Notes: generated from the letters alone by a model not told the origin. Counted from the stretch's first letter, positions 47,021 to 59,460 are shown. The stretch is 64,000 bases of DNA from Helianthus annuus (GCF_002127325.2 NC_035448.2:126144561-126208560), one strand, 5' to 3'. Program-made: numbers and translations.

Positions 47021-50000
47021 AGTTGTAGCTTCAGTGCTGGGGGTTTCGTTTGGGAACAACTGGGGATACTTGGACTTCATCTGGTCTTCCCGCTCCCAGG
47101 TAAACTCTGGGCCACGTCGTGAGTTCCAACGGACTCGCACGAGAGGTATCAGGCTACGTTTGAAGGTTTTGATCTCTCGATCCGTGATCTCAATCGGTTC
47201 CTCAGTAAAGTGTAGCTGTTCATCAATAGTGAGTTCCTTGAAAGGAATTATGAGTGTTTCATCTGACAGACACTTCTTCAGATTAGACACGTGAAAGACA
47301 TTGTGCACTGCACTCAGCTCTGCAGGCAGGTTCAATCTATAAGCAACCTAACCGATTTTCTCGGTAATTTCGAATGGTCCAACATATCGTGGGTTCAGCT
47401 TGCCCCGTTTACCGAAACGAACCACACCCTTCCAGGGTGAGACTTTAAGTAGAACCCGGTCCCCGACCTGGAATTCTAGCGGTTTCCTACGCTTATCAGC
47501 GTAGCTTTTCTGACGGTCACGAGCCGCCGCCATGCGTTGTCTGATCTGGGTAATCTTTTCCGTCGTGTCTACCACCAGTTCTGGGCCTGTGAGTTGACTA
47601 TCACCTATTTCCGCCCAACAAAGAGGTGATCGGCATTTACGACCGTACAATGCCTCGAAAGGTGCCGCCTGAATACTAGTGTGGTAGCTGTTGTTGTAGG
47701 AGAATTCCACCAGCGGTAGATGCTTCTCCCAGTTCTTGCCAAAATCGATCACACATGCTCTAAGCATGTCCTCCAGGGTTTGGATGGTGCGTTCAGACTG
47801 CCCATCCGTTTGCGGGTGATAAGCGGTGCTCATGTCCAAACGTGAGCCAAAGGATTTGTGCATAGCTTGCCACAACTCGGAAGTAAAACGAGCGTCTCGG
47901 TCGGAAATAATAGAAGTTGGCACCCCGTGTCTCGAGACTACTTCCTTTAAATAGATTTCTGCCAAGGTAGAAAACTTGTCCGTTTCCTTAATGGCCAGAA
48001 AGTGCGCAGACTTAGTCAATCGATCTATTATCACCCAAATAGTGTCATTCCCGCGTTGGGATCTAGGTAGCCCCGTAACAAAATCCATGGAAATTTGCTC
48101 CCATTTCCACTTCGGGATTTCCGGTTGCTGGAGTAGGCCTGCTGGTTTCTGATACTCAGTCTTGACTCTTGCGCAGGTCAAACATTTGCTAACGTAAGCT
48201 GCTATGTGGGCTTTCATGCCAGGCCACCAGTAAGTGGTTCTTAAGTCGTGGTACATCTTATCCGAACCAGGATGTACTGAATAACGGGACTTATGGGCTT
48301 CGTCCATCACAAGCTCTCGTAGATCTCCGTAAAGTGGGACCCAAATGCGCCCTGCCACATAGTAGGCGCCGTCTTCTTTTTGCTCTAGTCGTTGTCTCGA
48401 TCCTCGCAGGGACTCAGCCCTGATGTTTTCCGGTTTCAGAGCTTCAGTCTGAGCATTTCGAATCTGGGTAGGGAGATTAGACTGGATGGTAAGTTGTAAT
48501 GCTCGCACGCGCTTGGGCGTAGTGTCTTTTCGGCTGAGGGCGTCTGCCACCACATTGGCCTTGCCCGGATGGTACTTGATGGCGCATTCATAATCATTCA
48601 GAAGTTCGACCCATCGGCGTTGTCGCATGTTTAATTCCTTTTGCTTGAAGATATGCTCGAGACTCCTGTGATCGGTGTAAATGGTGCACTTGGTACCGTA
48701 CAGGTAATGTCTCCATATCTTAAGCGCAAAGATCACTGCTCCTAGTTCCAAGTCGTGCGTAGTGTAGTTCCTTTCGTGCGTCTTAAGTTGTCGAGAGGCG
48801 TAAGCGATAACTTTGTCGCGTTGCATTAACACACAACCGAGCCCATGGATGGATGCATCGCAGTAAACCACAAAGTCGTCAGTTCCTTCAGGTAACGAGA
48901 GAATAGGAGCACTACAGAGGTTATCCTTTAGTGTCTGAAATGCGGTTTCCTGAGCTTCACCCCATTTATAAACCATACCCTTCTGGGTAAGAGCCGTGAG
49001 AGGCTGAGCGATCTTTGAAAATCCCATGATAAATCTTCGATAGTATCCCGCTAGTCCCAAGAATTGGCGGACTTCGGTCGGAGTCTTAGGGGTAGGCCAA
49101 TTCTTTATTGAGTCGATCTTTGCAGGGTCGACGTGAATTCCATCCTTGTTAACCACGTGCCCAAGGAAATGGACTTCTCGAAGCCAGAAGTCGCATTTCG
49201 AGAACTTGGCATACAGTTGCTCTTTGCGAAGGAGTTCGAGGATAAGGCGTAGGTGCTGTTCATGCTCTTCTTGACTTTTCGAGTAGATCAGGATGTCGTC
49301 TATAAACACGATCACAAATTTGTCGAGATAGGGTTTGCACACTCGGTTCATGAGATCCATGAATACTGCGGGCGCGTTGGTCATTCCAAAGGGCATAACA
49401 AGGAATTCATAATGACCATAACGAGTTCTGAATGCAGTTTTGGAGATGTCTTCATTACGGACCCTTAGCTGATGATAGCCTGATCGCAGGTCAATCTTAG
49501 AGTAGTAGCTCGATCCTTGCAACTGATCGAATAGGTCGTCGATTCGCGGGAGAGGGTAACGATTCTTGATGGTAACCTTGTTCAGCTCACGATAGTCGAT
49601 GCACATTCGGAACGTGCCATCCTTCTTCTTAACAAAGAGTACCGGTGCTCCCCAGGGTGATGAACTAGGGCGGATAAACCCTTTATCCAATAGTTCCTGT
49701 AGTTGAGTAGAGAGTTCCTTCAATTCTGCGGGGGCTAGTCGATAAGGTGCACGAGCTATTGGCGCTGCTCCGGGACCTAGCTCGATTTGGAATTCGACCT
49801 GACGGTGGGGAGGGAGTCCAGGTAGTTCCTCAGGAAATACCTCGGGGTAGTCACGCACTATGGGAAAATCTTCAGTCCTCTTTTCCTTTTCCTGCGTGTT
49901 GGTGACAAGTGCTAAGATAGCGGTGTGCCCTTTTCGTAAACACTTCTGGGCCTTCAAGAATGAGATAACGCCTGAGATTTCTCCGCCTTTGCCACCTTGT

Positions 50001-51606
50001 ACAATAAGAGGTTTGCCAGAACGGCGGGGAATACGAACTGCTTTCTCTTGATAGAGGATCTCAGCGCGATGCTTGGATAACCAATCCATACCGATGATGA
50101 CGTCGAAGCTTCCAAGGGTAACAGGGAAAAGATCGATACTAAATGTCTGACCAGACAATTCTAGTTTGCAGCCTTTGATAACATGTGAGGCCTCGATGTT
50201 TCTACCATTAGCTAACTCGACGATATGAGGAGAACTTAGTAACGAAAGCGGATGCTTAAGCTTCTTACTAATACGTAGGGACACATAACTAGCATCGGCT
50301 CCAGAATCAAATAATACAGAAACATAACGATCATCGAGTAGGAACTTACCCGCCACGATATTGGGGTCATTTCTTGCTTCTCCAGCTCCAATCACAAAAG
50401 CCCTTCCTCTAGCACCATTCCCAGCATTGTTGTTCTGATCGTTGTTTCCAGCTCCCTGATTGTTGTTGCGGTTTTGGCTCAGTTCAGGGCAATTCTTCTT
50501 ATAGTGCCCCTCAGCTCCACACTGGAAACAACCCTTAGCGTTCCCGTGATGTTGTTGCTGCTGGTTCTGCCCCACGGGACGTGGACTCCTACAGTCCTTG
50601 GCCTCGTGCCTCATCTTGTTACATCGCTGACACTGACCTTTCCCACACGGCCCACTGTGATGTCGATTGCACTTGTTGCACTTGGGGTGGTTACCACGAT
50701 AGCCACCCTGTTGTTGAGTGCCCTTGTTGTTTTCAGTTTTCCTTTGCTGAGCTGGGGCCTGAGTGGGGTTAGCATCCTTGCTTTGATTTCCTTCCCACTT
50801 ACGCTTGTTGTCACTAGAAGTTCCGACAGTAGCACTGATCCTTTTGGGCAACCTGCCCTCTTCTACGGCCTGATCAGTAAGTTTGTGAGCAAGTCGAACG
50901 ATCGGCTGAATGGTAGTGAGGTTGGCTGAAGTTACATGGCTTCGAATTTCTGGGGCCAAACCCTTGACGTACAACTCGATTCTTCGATACATGGGTCGAG
51001 ACATGTTTGGGCATAGAGCAGCATAGTCATTGGACAGCTTGGTGTAGGTTTCAATCTCTGACCCAACCATCTTAAGCGCATAGTACTCGTTCTCAAGTTT
51101 GTGGATGTCATCCCGGTGACAGTACTCTTCCTTAATCATGTCCTTGAAATCCTCCCACGCAGTAGCATTGGCAGTTTCCAATCCAAACATCTGAATTTGC
51201 GCCTTCCACCAAGAAAGCGCGTTCCCTTTAAGCGTAGCAGTAGCAAACTTCACCCAATTTGCAGGGGGACACTCACAGACAGCAAAGACAGCTTCAACTT
51301 TCTCAATCCAATGTAGAAGACCTATGGCACCCTCAGTGCCGTTGAAAGGGAGAGGCTTGCAATCCATGAAAGTTTTGAAAGTACACACGGGTGGTTGCGC
51401 AGGTGCATGCTGACCTGTTCGTGAGAAGCGAAGCGTATAGATTCAGGGATAAAAGGCAATGTGGCGGTAGGATCTAAACATCCTAGGGTGACGAGTTTAC
51501 CTCCAGGGTGAGCTGCGAAAGCTGCAGCCACCGTGTTAAGCAGGTTAGTGAATTGAGCCTGAGTCATGTTGATGTTTCCTCTTCCACGTCCACTCATTGT
51601 CTTCAA
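46994..51606 (-). pseudogene. gag-pol of gypsy unit 2, gag frameshift and late nonsense codon
   Basis: Same layout as unit 1. The main frame runs from ATG 51,388 to a premature TAG at 47,350-47,348, where unit 1 has AAG (Lys). The last 110 or so codons, with the chromodomain-like C terminus, continue in frame to 46,994. The RT box FIDDILIYS and integrase SDRDARF are intact. RNase H reads TDHRSLEH where unit 1 has TDHMSLEH. One gag knuckle has Gly-to-Arg ([14 protein letters not shown]). The same gag frameshift as unit 1 lies between the frame starting at 51,606 and the main frame. Confidence 0.9.
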
Positions 51607-51873
51607 AATCAGAAAACGCAGTATGAGTGTGATGTTGTAACGTAGCGAGAATGAGATAGAAGAGAGAGGTGTATCTATCTAATTAGGCACACTAGTACGT
51701 ATAGTAAAACAGAAAACACAAGGTAAGCAAACAAGTAAACACTGGTCCAAGCTATGAGGTCAAATGTGTCGAGCCTTGCACTTGGAGTGTAGTGTCGTCG
51801 CGAGTCACAGGTTATAGTCTGGTTTTTCCCAAAAAGATTTTCCCCTTTTTAAAACCAAGTTCACTATAACCAA

Positions 51874-51887
51874 TGGCTCTGATACCA
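51874..51887 (-). other. Primer-binding site, unit 2
   Basis: TGGTATCAGAGCCA on the minus strand, next to LTR 3. Confidence 0.85.
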
Positions 51888-51890
51888 ATC

Positions 51891-54201
51891 TGTCACACCC
51901 CCAAAATCCACATGCAGAACACCACCGCTTGGAGGCGTGACTGACCAGGATCCAGCCACTAATCATACTGAGCATTGATTTAATATTAGAAATAATTACT
52001 ATCCAAGGTAGTTAGCAACATTGCAGTTTAGGTTCGATGATTAGTTTAACAAAACAGCGGAAGCATAAACCAAAGTAGTTTTAAAGATAGTTCTTAGTTC
52101 AAAATAATTAAACCCAACACACGGGTTTTGACGAACACTACACATCCCCAAGCAGCAGCTCCTCAGTCACGGGTTACCTGCAAAGCATGCAGTAAGGGGT
52201 CAACAATAATGCTGAGTGAGTTCACTAGTTGTCCAGTTTTAGTTTACCAAAAACTTAAGTTGTTTAGATAAAGCATTTATAATCACGTTGTGGGGAGCTA
52301 CCCCATCTGTAAGCTCACTAAACTGTAGATACCGAAACTGTTGACGGAATATTATCGTGCCCCGAGTCAATGTCTATCGTCATTGACCATGTTGCAAGGT
52401 CTACTAGTTCACGCCCGATCTCCCCCGGTCACGGTGTGAGGTTGTCAAACCTAATAGCGCTATCAACTAATAACCCGTTCGCCCCCGGCGATTAATCGGT
52501 ATTGTAAGCAGGGACTTAAAGTGATAGAGTTTCGTTTAGCATGGCTAGTTGTGATTTATAAATAATATCCAAACGTATCTCCCCCGGAGATAGTAATTAC
52601 CCATTCTGTTTTCCCCCGGAGTATGGGTCAAAAGTGTTTTTCCCAAAGTTGGTAGTTTGTTCGTGTCCCTCCGCGGGACGCATGCTTTTAGTGTGTGAAC
52701 TCACCTTAGGTTGCTCGGCAGATTAGGTCACTTGTCAAACACGCTGGTCACCACGTCCTAGCATGGTTACCGGTATAGGTCAGGTTCGATGTACAAGCAC
52801 TCACGTAAAAACTTACACATTACTACCACGTATCACGCATATAAGTAAACAGTGGGTTATTGGGCCGACCCTAACATTTACGCAATCAAACAGTAACACA
52901 CAGTCCAGTCAACAGGTAGCCCATATTAACACATTCTGGCCCAATAACCAAAGTGGACAGCCCAGTCGCAACAAGGTGGTCTCGAGTCGCAACCATGAGG
53001 TCTCGGCTTGTCATGCTGTGGTTGCGAGTCGCAACCGCGTGGTCTCGAGTTGTCACGCTGTGGTTACGAGTCACAACCGTGTGATCTCGAGTCGCAACCG
53101 TTGCAGTTTCGAGTTGTCATGCTATGGTTGCGAGTCGCAACCGTGTGGTTTCGAGTTATCACGCTGTGGTTGCGAGTCGCAACTGTGTGGTTGCGAGTTG
53201 TAATGCTGTCCTTTTCATGTTCACGTGTTGATTCAGATCCATCAGTCCAATTTGTACTATGTAATCAGGCCCAAATCAAGTAATAGCCAATAAGGTTTCA
53301 CTAACACTTTTCCTAATCTGACCATTAGTAAACATAGATCAAACTTTGCCCCTTTTGAAATCTTCAAACCATATTCAACAAGTTCATCACAAGTTCATAG
53401 TTTTCTAGGGTTTTCATCTTAACATAATCATGCATTTTTGAACCAAAACTTACATATTTTAACAAGATCATGATGCAAGAACAAGAAAACATACATTTTG
53501 TGACATTAAACATAACTCGGTTGGCCCTAATCATTCTTAAGCCACTATTCTTTAGCCATTTAAACATGTTATCAAGCTTTCATATATAGAGGTTTACACA
53601 TATAGTCAAACTTCACAAATCTTCCTAAAAATCATGCATAATACTTCTAACCAAGCACTTTCTAGTTCATAAACATTTCATTCATCAAGCATACAAGGCA
53701 TCTATTACACATATGTAACACTAACCGGTTTGTGAAGAAGGAGCCGAAAACAAAGGAAGAAAATGAGGGAAGATGAAGTGTCCGAGTGGTGATCTTGTCC
53801 GAGATTCTTGACCGAGATCCTAGCTTGAACCGAAAGAAGAAGAAGAGAATGGGTTGTTGTTTGGGGTTTCAAGTGAGAGAGATTAAGGAGTGTGTTTGTG
53901 TGTTGTGTAAAATGAAGGAAGGTGGGGAAAGGTGGGATTTATATACAAGGGATCTTCGAGTTGGGCTTGGGGTTTCGGCCCAAACCGGTTACGGCCCAAG
54001 AGGCCCACTCGAAACCGAGTGGCCCACTCGCAACCGAGTGGTTGCGAGTCATGGTCTCGACTCACTAGATTATACGTGTATACTTATATATATAATACAT
54101 ACACGACACATATCAAGCAAAAAGATCACGTTTTCGTTTAATAACATATATATACACAAAATATTACAAGGTGTTCGTTCGGAAAAACCTAGAGTGTCAC
54201 A
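51891..54201 (-). repeat. LTR 3 of the tandem gypsy array
   Basis: 2,311 bp and about ten substitutions from either other LTR by eye. It is followed by the right target duplication GTCAA at 54,202-54,206. Confidence 0.92.
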
Positions 54202-54206
54202 GTCAA

Positions 54207-55276
54207 GGTAAGGAAGTCACTCCCATCTCGATGATATTTCTCCACTTGTCGTTACAAGGAAAACGAATTTAAATTATATGAAATCATGCATATGTATAAA
54301 TGTATGGAAAAGGTTCAATATGTTGTGTGTGTGAAAAGAGAAATCGAAAGTAAACTCGAGTTTGAAAGATTGCATCGTATAAATAAATGATAGAAACACA
54401 TGTTTGACCAAAGTTTGGAGTGTTCCAAACGGAACTTTGACTAACCAAAGTGGTCGAAACGTCTTTTGAATTTGAGGAGCATGCTTTGGCCTAATAGGTA
54501 AAATACTCTCGCCGACAAGTCGGTTAACGGTATTTACCCTTCCGGTTACTACATGTCCCAAATCAATCGAAATTTCGAGACTTGGCGGGATTTATGAAAA
54601 AAATCAAGGAGTGGAACTAGTCGACTAGGTGCGGGTTTCACCCCTAGCTTGACGAGTTCGTACCCTAAGTGTGGTTGGTACTCGTTGGGTCAAAATTAAA
54701 TTTCGACACGTTAACGAGGGTCCACTAGAAATGGAATTTGAAATTTGAAATTTACATTAAGATGTGGATTTCACTCCTAACTTAATGGTGTAATTTCGTG
54801 CAACAAAAATGAATTCAAGCGGGATGAGAGTTGTTTACCAAATTGTGGGTTTCATGCCTATTTTGGTAAACTCGTCTCTTTTGTATAATACGAGTGTTTT
54901 CGAGTTTAAGAAAAATTGAGTAAAATGCCTTAGGGAGAGCGTATGTTAAAAGGACAAACGAACAAGCATAAACACATAAGAAGGTATGTCGAGGGTAACA
55001 CATAAGGATTAGAACAATAAAACAAGTATCAACACATAATACAACAAGTATCGAACATAATAGACAAGCATTGACACACAACGAAACAAATATTAACACA
55101 TAAGGATGGCATGTCAAGTATTAACACGTAAATGACACATAGGTTTAAAAGATCAAAAAGAATAAATAAGGCAGATAAAGTAGCATGCAAGTAGTTTCAA
55201 GTAAAACGTACAAATAAAGCTCTAAAACTATAGACTAGGTTAAAGCATTCTTACTTTTCCTAATTCCCTATAGTTA
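54207..55276 (-). other. LARD-like internal region, 5' part
   Basis: No gene. 54,950-55,140 has about nine imperfect copies of AACACATAA or AAGTATYRACACATAA. The region leads into the primer-binding site. Confidence 0.6.
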
Positions 55277-55290
55277 TGGCTCTGATACCA
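55277..55290 (-). other. Primer-binding site of the LARD-like element
   Basis: TGGTATCAGAGCCA on the minus strand, 3 bases from the LTR, identical to the site in the nested gypsy element. Confidence 0.85.
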
Positions 55291-55293
55291 ATC

Positions 55294-57506
55294 TGTCACA
55301 CCCCAACCAATGGCGGAAACATCGAGATGAGACGAAGTGTGAAGATTGCTCGAGACATCATAACGCTATTTGTGACAATAATTTAATAATCCAAATTTCA
55401 TTTCCAAACTTCAAGTAGTCATCAATACAAGATCCCAAATAACAACAAGTTTAATCAAAATAACAAACCAACATAACCAAAATTCGATACAACATATTTA
55501 AATCTAACGTCTAAAGTGTGTATCTAGGCATCGTGCTACCTCTTTCATTTCATCATCATCAACCTGTAACATGTTTAAAAATACTATTCAATGCAAAAGC
55601 AAAGGCGAGTATACAAGTTTGGTACATACATAGCATAAGATAAAAGTGTGAACAATCCCTCATAGCAAGCATGCGATTCAAGATAAACATTAAATATGGC
55701 ATGTGTCTAACATATCAAACCAAGAAAACGCAACTTGCTCATGACATAACCAAAGTTTCAGTAGAGGCGGGTCGTTAATCCTATAGCGCTACATATGTCA
55801 AGGTTTGGCTCGTACGAAGTTAATGATAAGTTCTACACATAAGAATCACCCAAATTTAAAGTATCAAGCCATCACATATACAAGCATGTTATAGGAATGT
55901 TCATGTGTTTAGACAAAAGTTCATGTGTAAGTTTCAATAGGTAAACATGTTACACCCCAAAAGTGATAAAAGTAAAAAGGGGGAATACGAGTATACTCAC
56001 AAAGTTTGCATATGTTTTCCGATTATCCAATTGTTGACGAGTAGAGATTTAGAGTCCGAATGTATAAGGGTTAAAGTTCAAGTATGTTTAGAGTCGAGAT
56101 TCGGTGTTTAAAACAACATAAAAATAAGATATGAGAATAACATGGAAAATAATCATTTAGTACATATGATGCTTGTTCTTGACACTAGGAAACTCGAAGG
56201 AGTTTAGATGTTTTTATGGAACAAGGTTCCATTAGAATCGTGACAAGTTATCATACTCTAGGATGATGTAATCTAGTACCCCGACATATGAACACTAGTT
56301 CATCATCAAAGATTCGATTATTCGAATAATATATTTAGGTTATATAATATATGTCCAATAGTTCAAGCATGAGGTAGAAGATTAAAATCTTCATTTTGGT
56401 ACCTCTAAATGTCATAGAAGTCATGTAGGAGGTAGGAAGATCAAGTCTTCCATTTAGGCACCTCTATGTGTTCACCATTACACTTGATGTAAAAAAAACA
56501 ACCAAGGAGGGTCATGAACATACAATAAAGAATAAGAAATATACACACTAACTAAGAGAATTCATCAAATCATGTGAGGATTGTATGTTTGGACAACCCA
56601 AGTTGTTCCATAATCACTCATGTATCAAAGACAAAGTTTGACATGACTTGTGGGTTAAAAACCCTAAACAAAACACCAAGTTTATGAGGTTTAATCCTCT
56701 GATTTTAAATGTCTCAACCTTGTTTTTAAGCTTAACCAACCATGGGATAAGTTGTAAGCATTAGGACATAGGTATGAGATGTGTTGGACACAAGTTACAT
56801 AGGTTTAAACAAGTTTTTGATGAACATAAAAACAAACAGAAAGTTTATGGACTATTTCGGGGCATTTCCAGGTCTGATTTCTCCAAGGAGAAGTCTAGGA
56901 ATCGAACCCCATGATTATACAAGCAAGTAGGAAAAAGAATCGAGTGAATCGGATAAGAATTGAGTGAGTTATGCTCATTTCGTGAAGGGGTGTCAATCTA
57001 CTCGAACCCTTGCTTTCCGCTACGGTTTGGTGGATGTTTAGTGAGTTTTTCTGGTTGCAAAAGTGGTAGGGAGGCTGGTTATAAGTGGTATTTATAGGGG
57101 GGAGGATTAGGGTTTCAATGGGTTGGGCTTTGGAAGTGTTTAGAAGGGGTTACACCTTGAAACTAGCCCACAAAACCCAACTATATGGGCTGAATTTTGC
57201 TGAATTGGGGCTGCCATATTTCTTTATTTTTTTATTTTTTTAAAACATTATAATGAGTAATTTTGTTAGTTAAGTTGTGTAATAATGTGCAACAATGTTT
57301 CCCCTAACTTGTAACAAGGTGAAATATGAAATAAAACATGATTTAACTAGGTAAAAAGTGTAATGTACAAGTTTTATTTACGAAGCAAGTTCCGTATTTT
57401 ACAACGATTACAATGAAAGAATGGTTATAAGAACACAAGATTTCCAAAGTTAGAATTTCACGTAAGGTTTCTAAATGTAGAAAGTTTGAAAACGCAGGGC
57501 GTTACA
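55294..57506 (-). repeat. 5' LTR of the LARD-like element
   Basis: 2,213 bp, about 99 percent identical by eye to 32,951-35,159, with a 4-bp insertion near its right end (GCAGGGCGTTACA against GCAGTTACA). TATA box TATAAATA at 57,096-57,089 on the minus strand. TACTC follows at 57,507-57,511. Confidence 0.9.
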
Positions 57507-57511
57507 TACTC

Positions 57512-57711
57512 GCCCACCAATAACCGCTAATTTTATAATTTGAAAATGGAAATTAATTGAAACTGATACTGATCGTAATTACCGGGATGCTGGAGATAAC
57601 GAACTCGCGTAATTTCCTTGTTTTTAGTAAATGTCTGAATTACCCCTGTGTCAAGAATGAAAAATACTAATCTGCCCTTAATGATTAAATCTTAATTGCG
57701 AGATGATCAAA
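57512..57711 (-). promoter_or_regulatory. Displaced upstream region of the MULE FAR1 gene
   Basis: This is the continuation of 32,919-32,950 before the insertion, so it was the 5' flank of the FAR1 gene, now 24.5 kb away. It is about 200 bp between the insertion and the right TIR. Confidence 0.6.
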
Positions 57712-57771
57712 CAGATCTGACGGCCAGCATATTAGCGTACGTGAAGTATGATTAACCCTTTTGTACATTAT
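57712..57771 (-). repeat. Right terminal inverted repeat of the MULE
   Basis: GATCTGACGGCC...GCGTACGTGAAGTATGATT is the mirror image of the left TIR and of the ends of the MITE at 59,712. It is followed by CT then TA microsatellite, the mirror of 22,247-22,302. Confidence 0.65.
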
Positions 57772-57775
57772 ACTT

Positions 57776-57826
<51 letters not shown>

Positions 57827-57828
<2 letters not shown>

Positions 57829-58231
57829 GGTAAAGATCATTTCAGAACTATAAATATTTACAGAACTCACAGAACTCCTAATAAACAATCTTTTTATTTA
57901 TAGATTTTTATGTTTAGGATAATTTTATCATTTATTATGTGTATTTTTATGATTACATACATGTTAAGAGTAATTTTATCATTTTTATAAGTAATTTTAT
58001 AATTACACATATGTAAACTAGTTTTTTACATATATGTAATTAGTTATTACACATATATATAATTTGGCTATTAAACATATGTAAACTACTTTTAACATGT
58101 ATGTAATCATAAAAATACATATAATAGAAGATAAAAAGATCCTAAATACAAAAATATATATACAAAATGATTGTTTATTAGGAGTTCTGAAAGTTCTGCA
58201 ATTATTTAGAGTTCTGAAATAAATCCAACCC
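57827..58231. mobile_element. MITE with about 65-bp TIRs in (TA)n
   Basis: The left arm (TTTCAGAACTATAAATA, then CAGAACTCCTAATAAACAAT) is mirrored at the right end. The centre repeats ACACATATGTAA. It is flanked by long TA runs on both sides and has no gene. Confidence 0.8.
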
Positions 58232-58248
58232 TATATATATATATACAC

Positions 58249-58291
<43 letters not shown>

Positions 58292-58385
58292 TACATGGGC
58301 GGTGATAAGGGTGTGTGAGTAGGACACCCGTACATGGCCCGTGATTTCGAGGGGCACATGTATTTAAAAAAATATGATATATATA

Positions 58386-59428
58386 TAGTGGAGAGTTCAA
58401 ATGAGAAGAAACTTTATGTAAGAAGAAAAAAGAAGAAATTTCAACCAATAAAAATGCTTTATTTTACTTCATTTAATATAAGTATTTAATGTTACTATAA
58501 GGGTAATATGGTAAACCTACAAAGATCATTAATTAGTAATATTCATCTTTAATAGCTAACTACATTAAAAGTTGTAACTTATCTTCAAAATATATATTTT
58601 TTCAAAAAAATAAAATAATTTAGAGTGTAGGATAAATTATGTGTAATATGATAAATTACGGGTTGTGTAGGATAAATTTCAACATGTGTAGGGTAAATTT
58701 CGAAAGGTGTAGGGTAACTTTTGATATGTGTAGTCAAAAAAACATTAGTGTAAAAGATGATAGTTTTTATGACTAATTAATTAGTCAAAGATGATAATAA
58801 ATGAGATAAATGAAAAACTATTTAATGTTTTACAATTATACCCTTTGTTCTTTTTCTTATAAGAAGAAAAATAAATTAATCTAGGCCCTTTATTTTTTTG
58901 ATCAATGGTTTTGAATCAAGATATAATTTATGACTACATTTAATTAATGATTTAATTAATAAGGGTATGATAGACATTTTGATTTAGAATACTAATAAAT
59001 GTTATAAAGAGTTACCCAAGTCTTATTAATGCCACCATAATTTCCTCCTTCACCAACATTAATGTGTTGGTCCTACACCAATTTTATTAGAAGTGACAAA
59101 ATTATTTAAAAGTGTTGTGTCCTACATATTTTTATTATGAGTCAACAAATTATTTAAAAGTATTTGGGTCCTACACATTCTCTACCTTACACCAAAACAT
59201 TGTTTTTATGGTGAAGGAAACGTTGAATATGTAAGAACATGTACATGATTGTTTTTATTGTGTAAGGTGCAAAATTATTTCTAGGATGACTCATTAAATG
59301 CTTAAGGTTCATTAATTTGAATTGCAAAAATAAAGAATAAACTCATTAAATGATTTGTTTTAATTACCTTTGTACCCTTTATTCTTTTTATTCTTAATTT
59401 GTAATTTCTTCTTATTTGAACTATCCAC

Positions 59429-59430
<2 letters not shown>
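58386..59430. mobile_element. MITE of about 1 kb in (TA)n
   Basis: TAGTGGAGAGTTCAAATGAG on the left and its near mirror (CTTATTTGAACTATCCACTA) on the right. Inside, at 58,620-58,735, are five copies of GTGTAGGRTAAATTNNR. It has no gene. Confidence 0.75.

Positions 59431-59459
<29 letters not shown>

Positions 59460-59460
<1 letters not shown>

Larger units (their letters stand above)
37291..54201 (-). mobile_element. Tandem Ty3/gypsy array: LTR-internal-LTR-internal-LTR
   Basis: Three LTRs start at 37,291, 44,591 and 51,891, an exact 7,300-bp period, with two 4,989-bp internal regions between them. The whole array is flanked by one target duplication GTCAA (37,286-37,290 and 54,202-54,206). 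The orientation is minus. Unit copies differ at only a few sites. Unequal recombination between LTRs of one inserted element, or integration of a concatenated cDNA, would give this structure. Gypsy pol order and LTR size suggest a Tekay/Del-type chromovirus. Confidence 0.93.
32951..57506 (-). mobile_element. LTR element without coding capacity (LARD-like), minus strand, interrupted
   Basis: Two 2.2 kb LTRs flank about 3.2 kb of non-coding internal DNA (35,160-37,290 plus 54,207-55,293) once the nested array is removed. The orientation is minus: a primer-binding site complementary to initiator tRNA-Met (TGGTATCAGAGCCA on the minus strand) abuts the LTR at 55,294, and a polypurine tract abuts the LTR at 35,159. 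There is no gag or pol. The hairpin, PBS and LTR-end sequences resemble those of the nested gypsy element, so it was probably mobilised by gypsy proteins in trans. The LTRs differ at about 15 positions plus a 4-bp indel by eye, so the insertion is fairly young. Confidence 0.88.
22303..57771. mobile_element. Large Mutator-like element with Ulp1, FAR1 and two small ORFs, split by nested retrotransposons
   Basis: The left terminus (AATCGTACATTACATACG, then GACCGTAGGATC) is mirrored at the right terminus by the complement of AATCATACTTCACGTACG and GGCCGTCAGATC. Both are bounded by a (TA)n(GA)n run in mirror orientation. Removing the LTR element at 32,951-57,506 leaves about 10.9 kb that encodes a Ulp1-type protease, two small helical proteins and a FAR1-type transposase. 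Non-coding parts carry about 20 copies of AATCACGCATG or close variants. Ulp1-carrying MULEs are known (Kaonashi-type in Arabidopsis and related melon elements). A target duplication cannot be read in the microsatellite. Confidence 0.7.

Noticed and set aside
37291..54201. Assembly artefact as the default reading of the 7,300-bp duplication
   Set aside because: The copies differ by real substitutions across LTRs and internals and share one target duplication, so a true tandem is more likely, though long-read confirmation would settle it.
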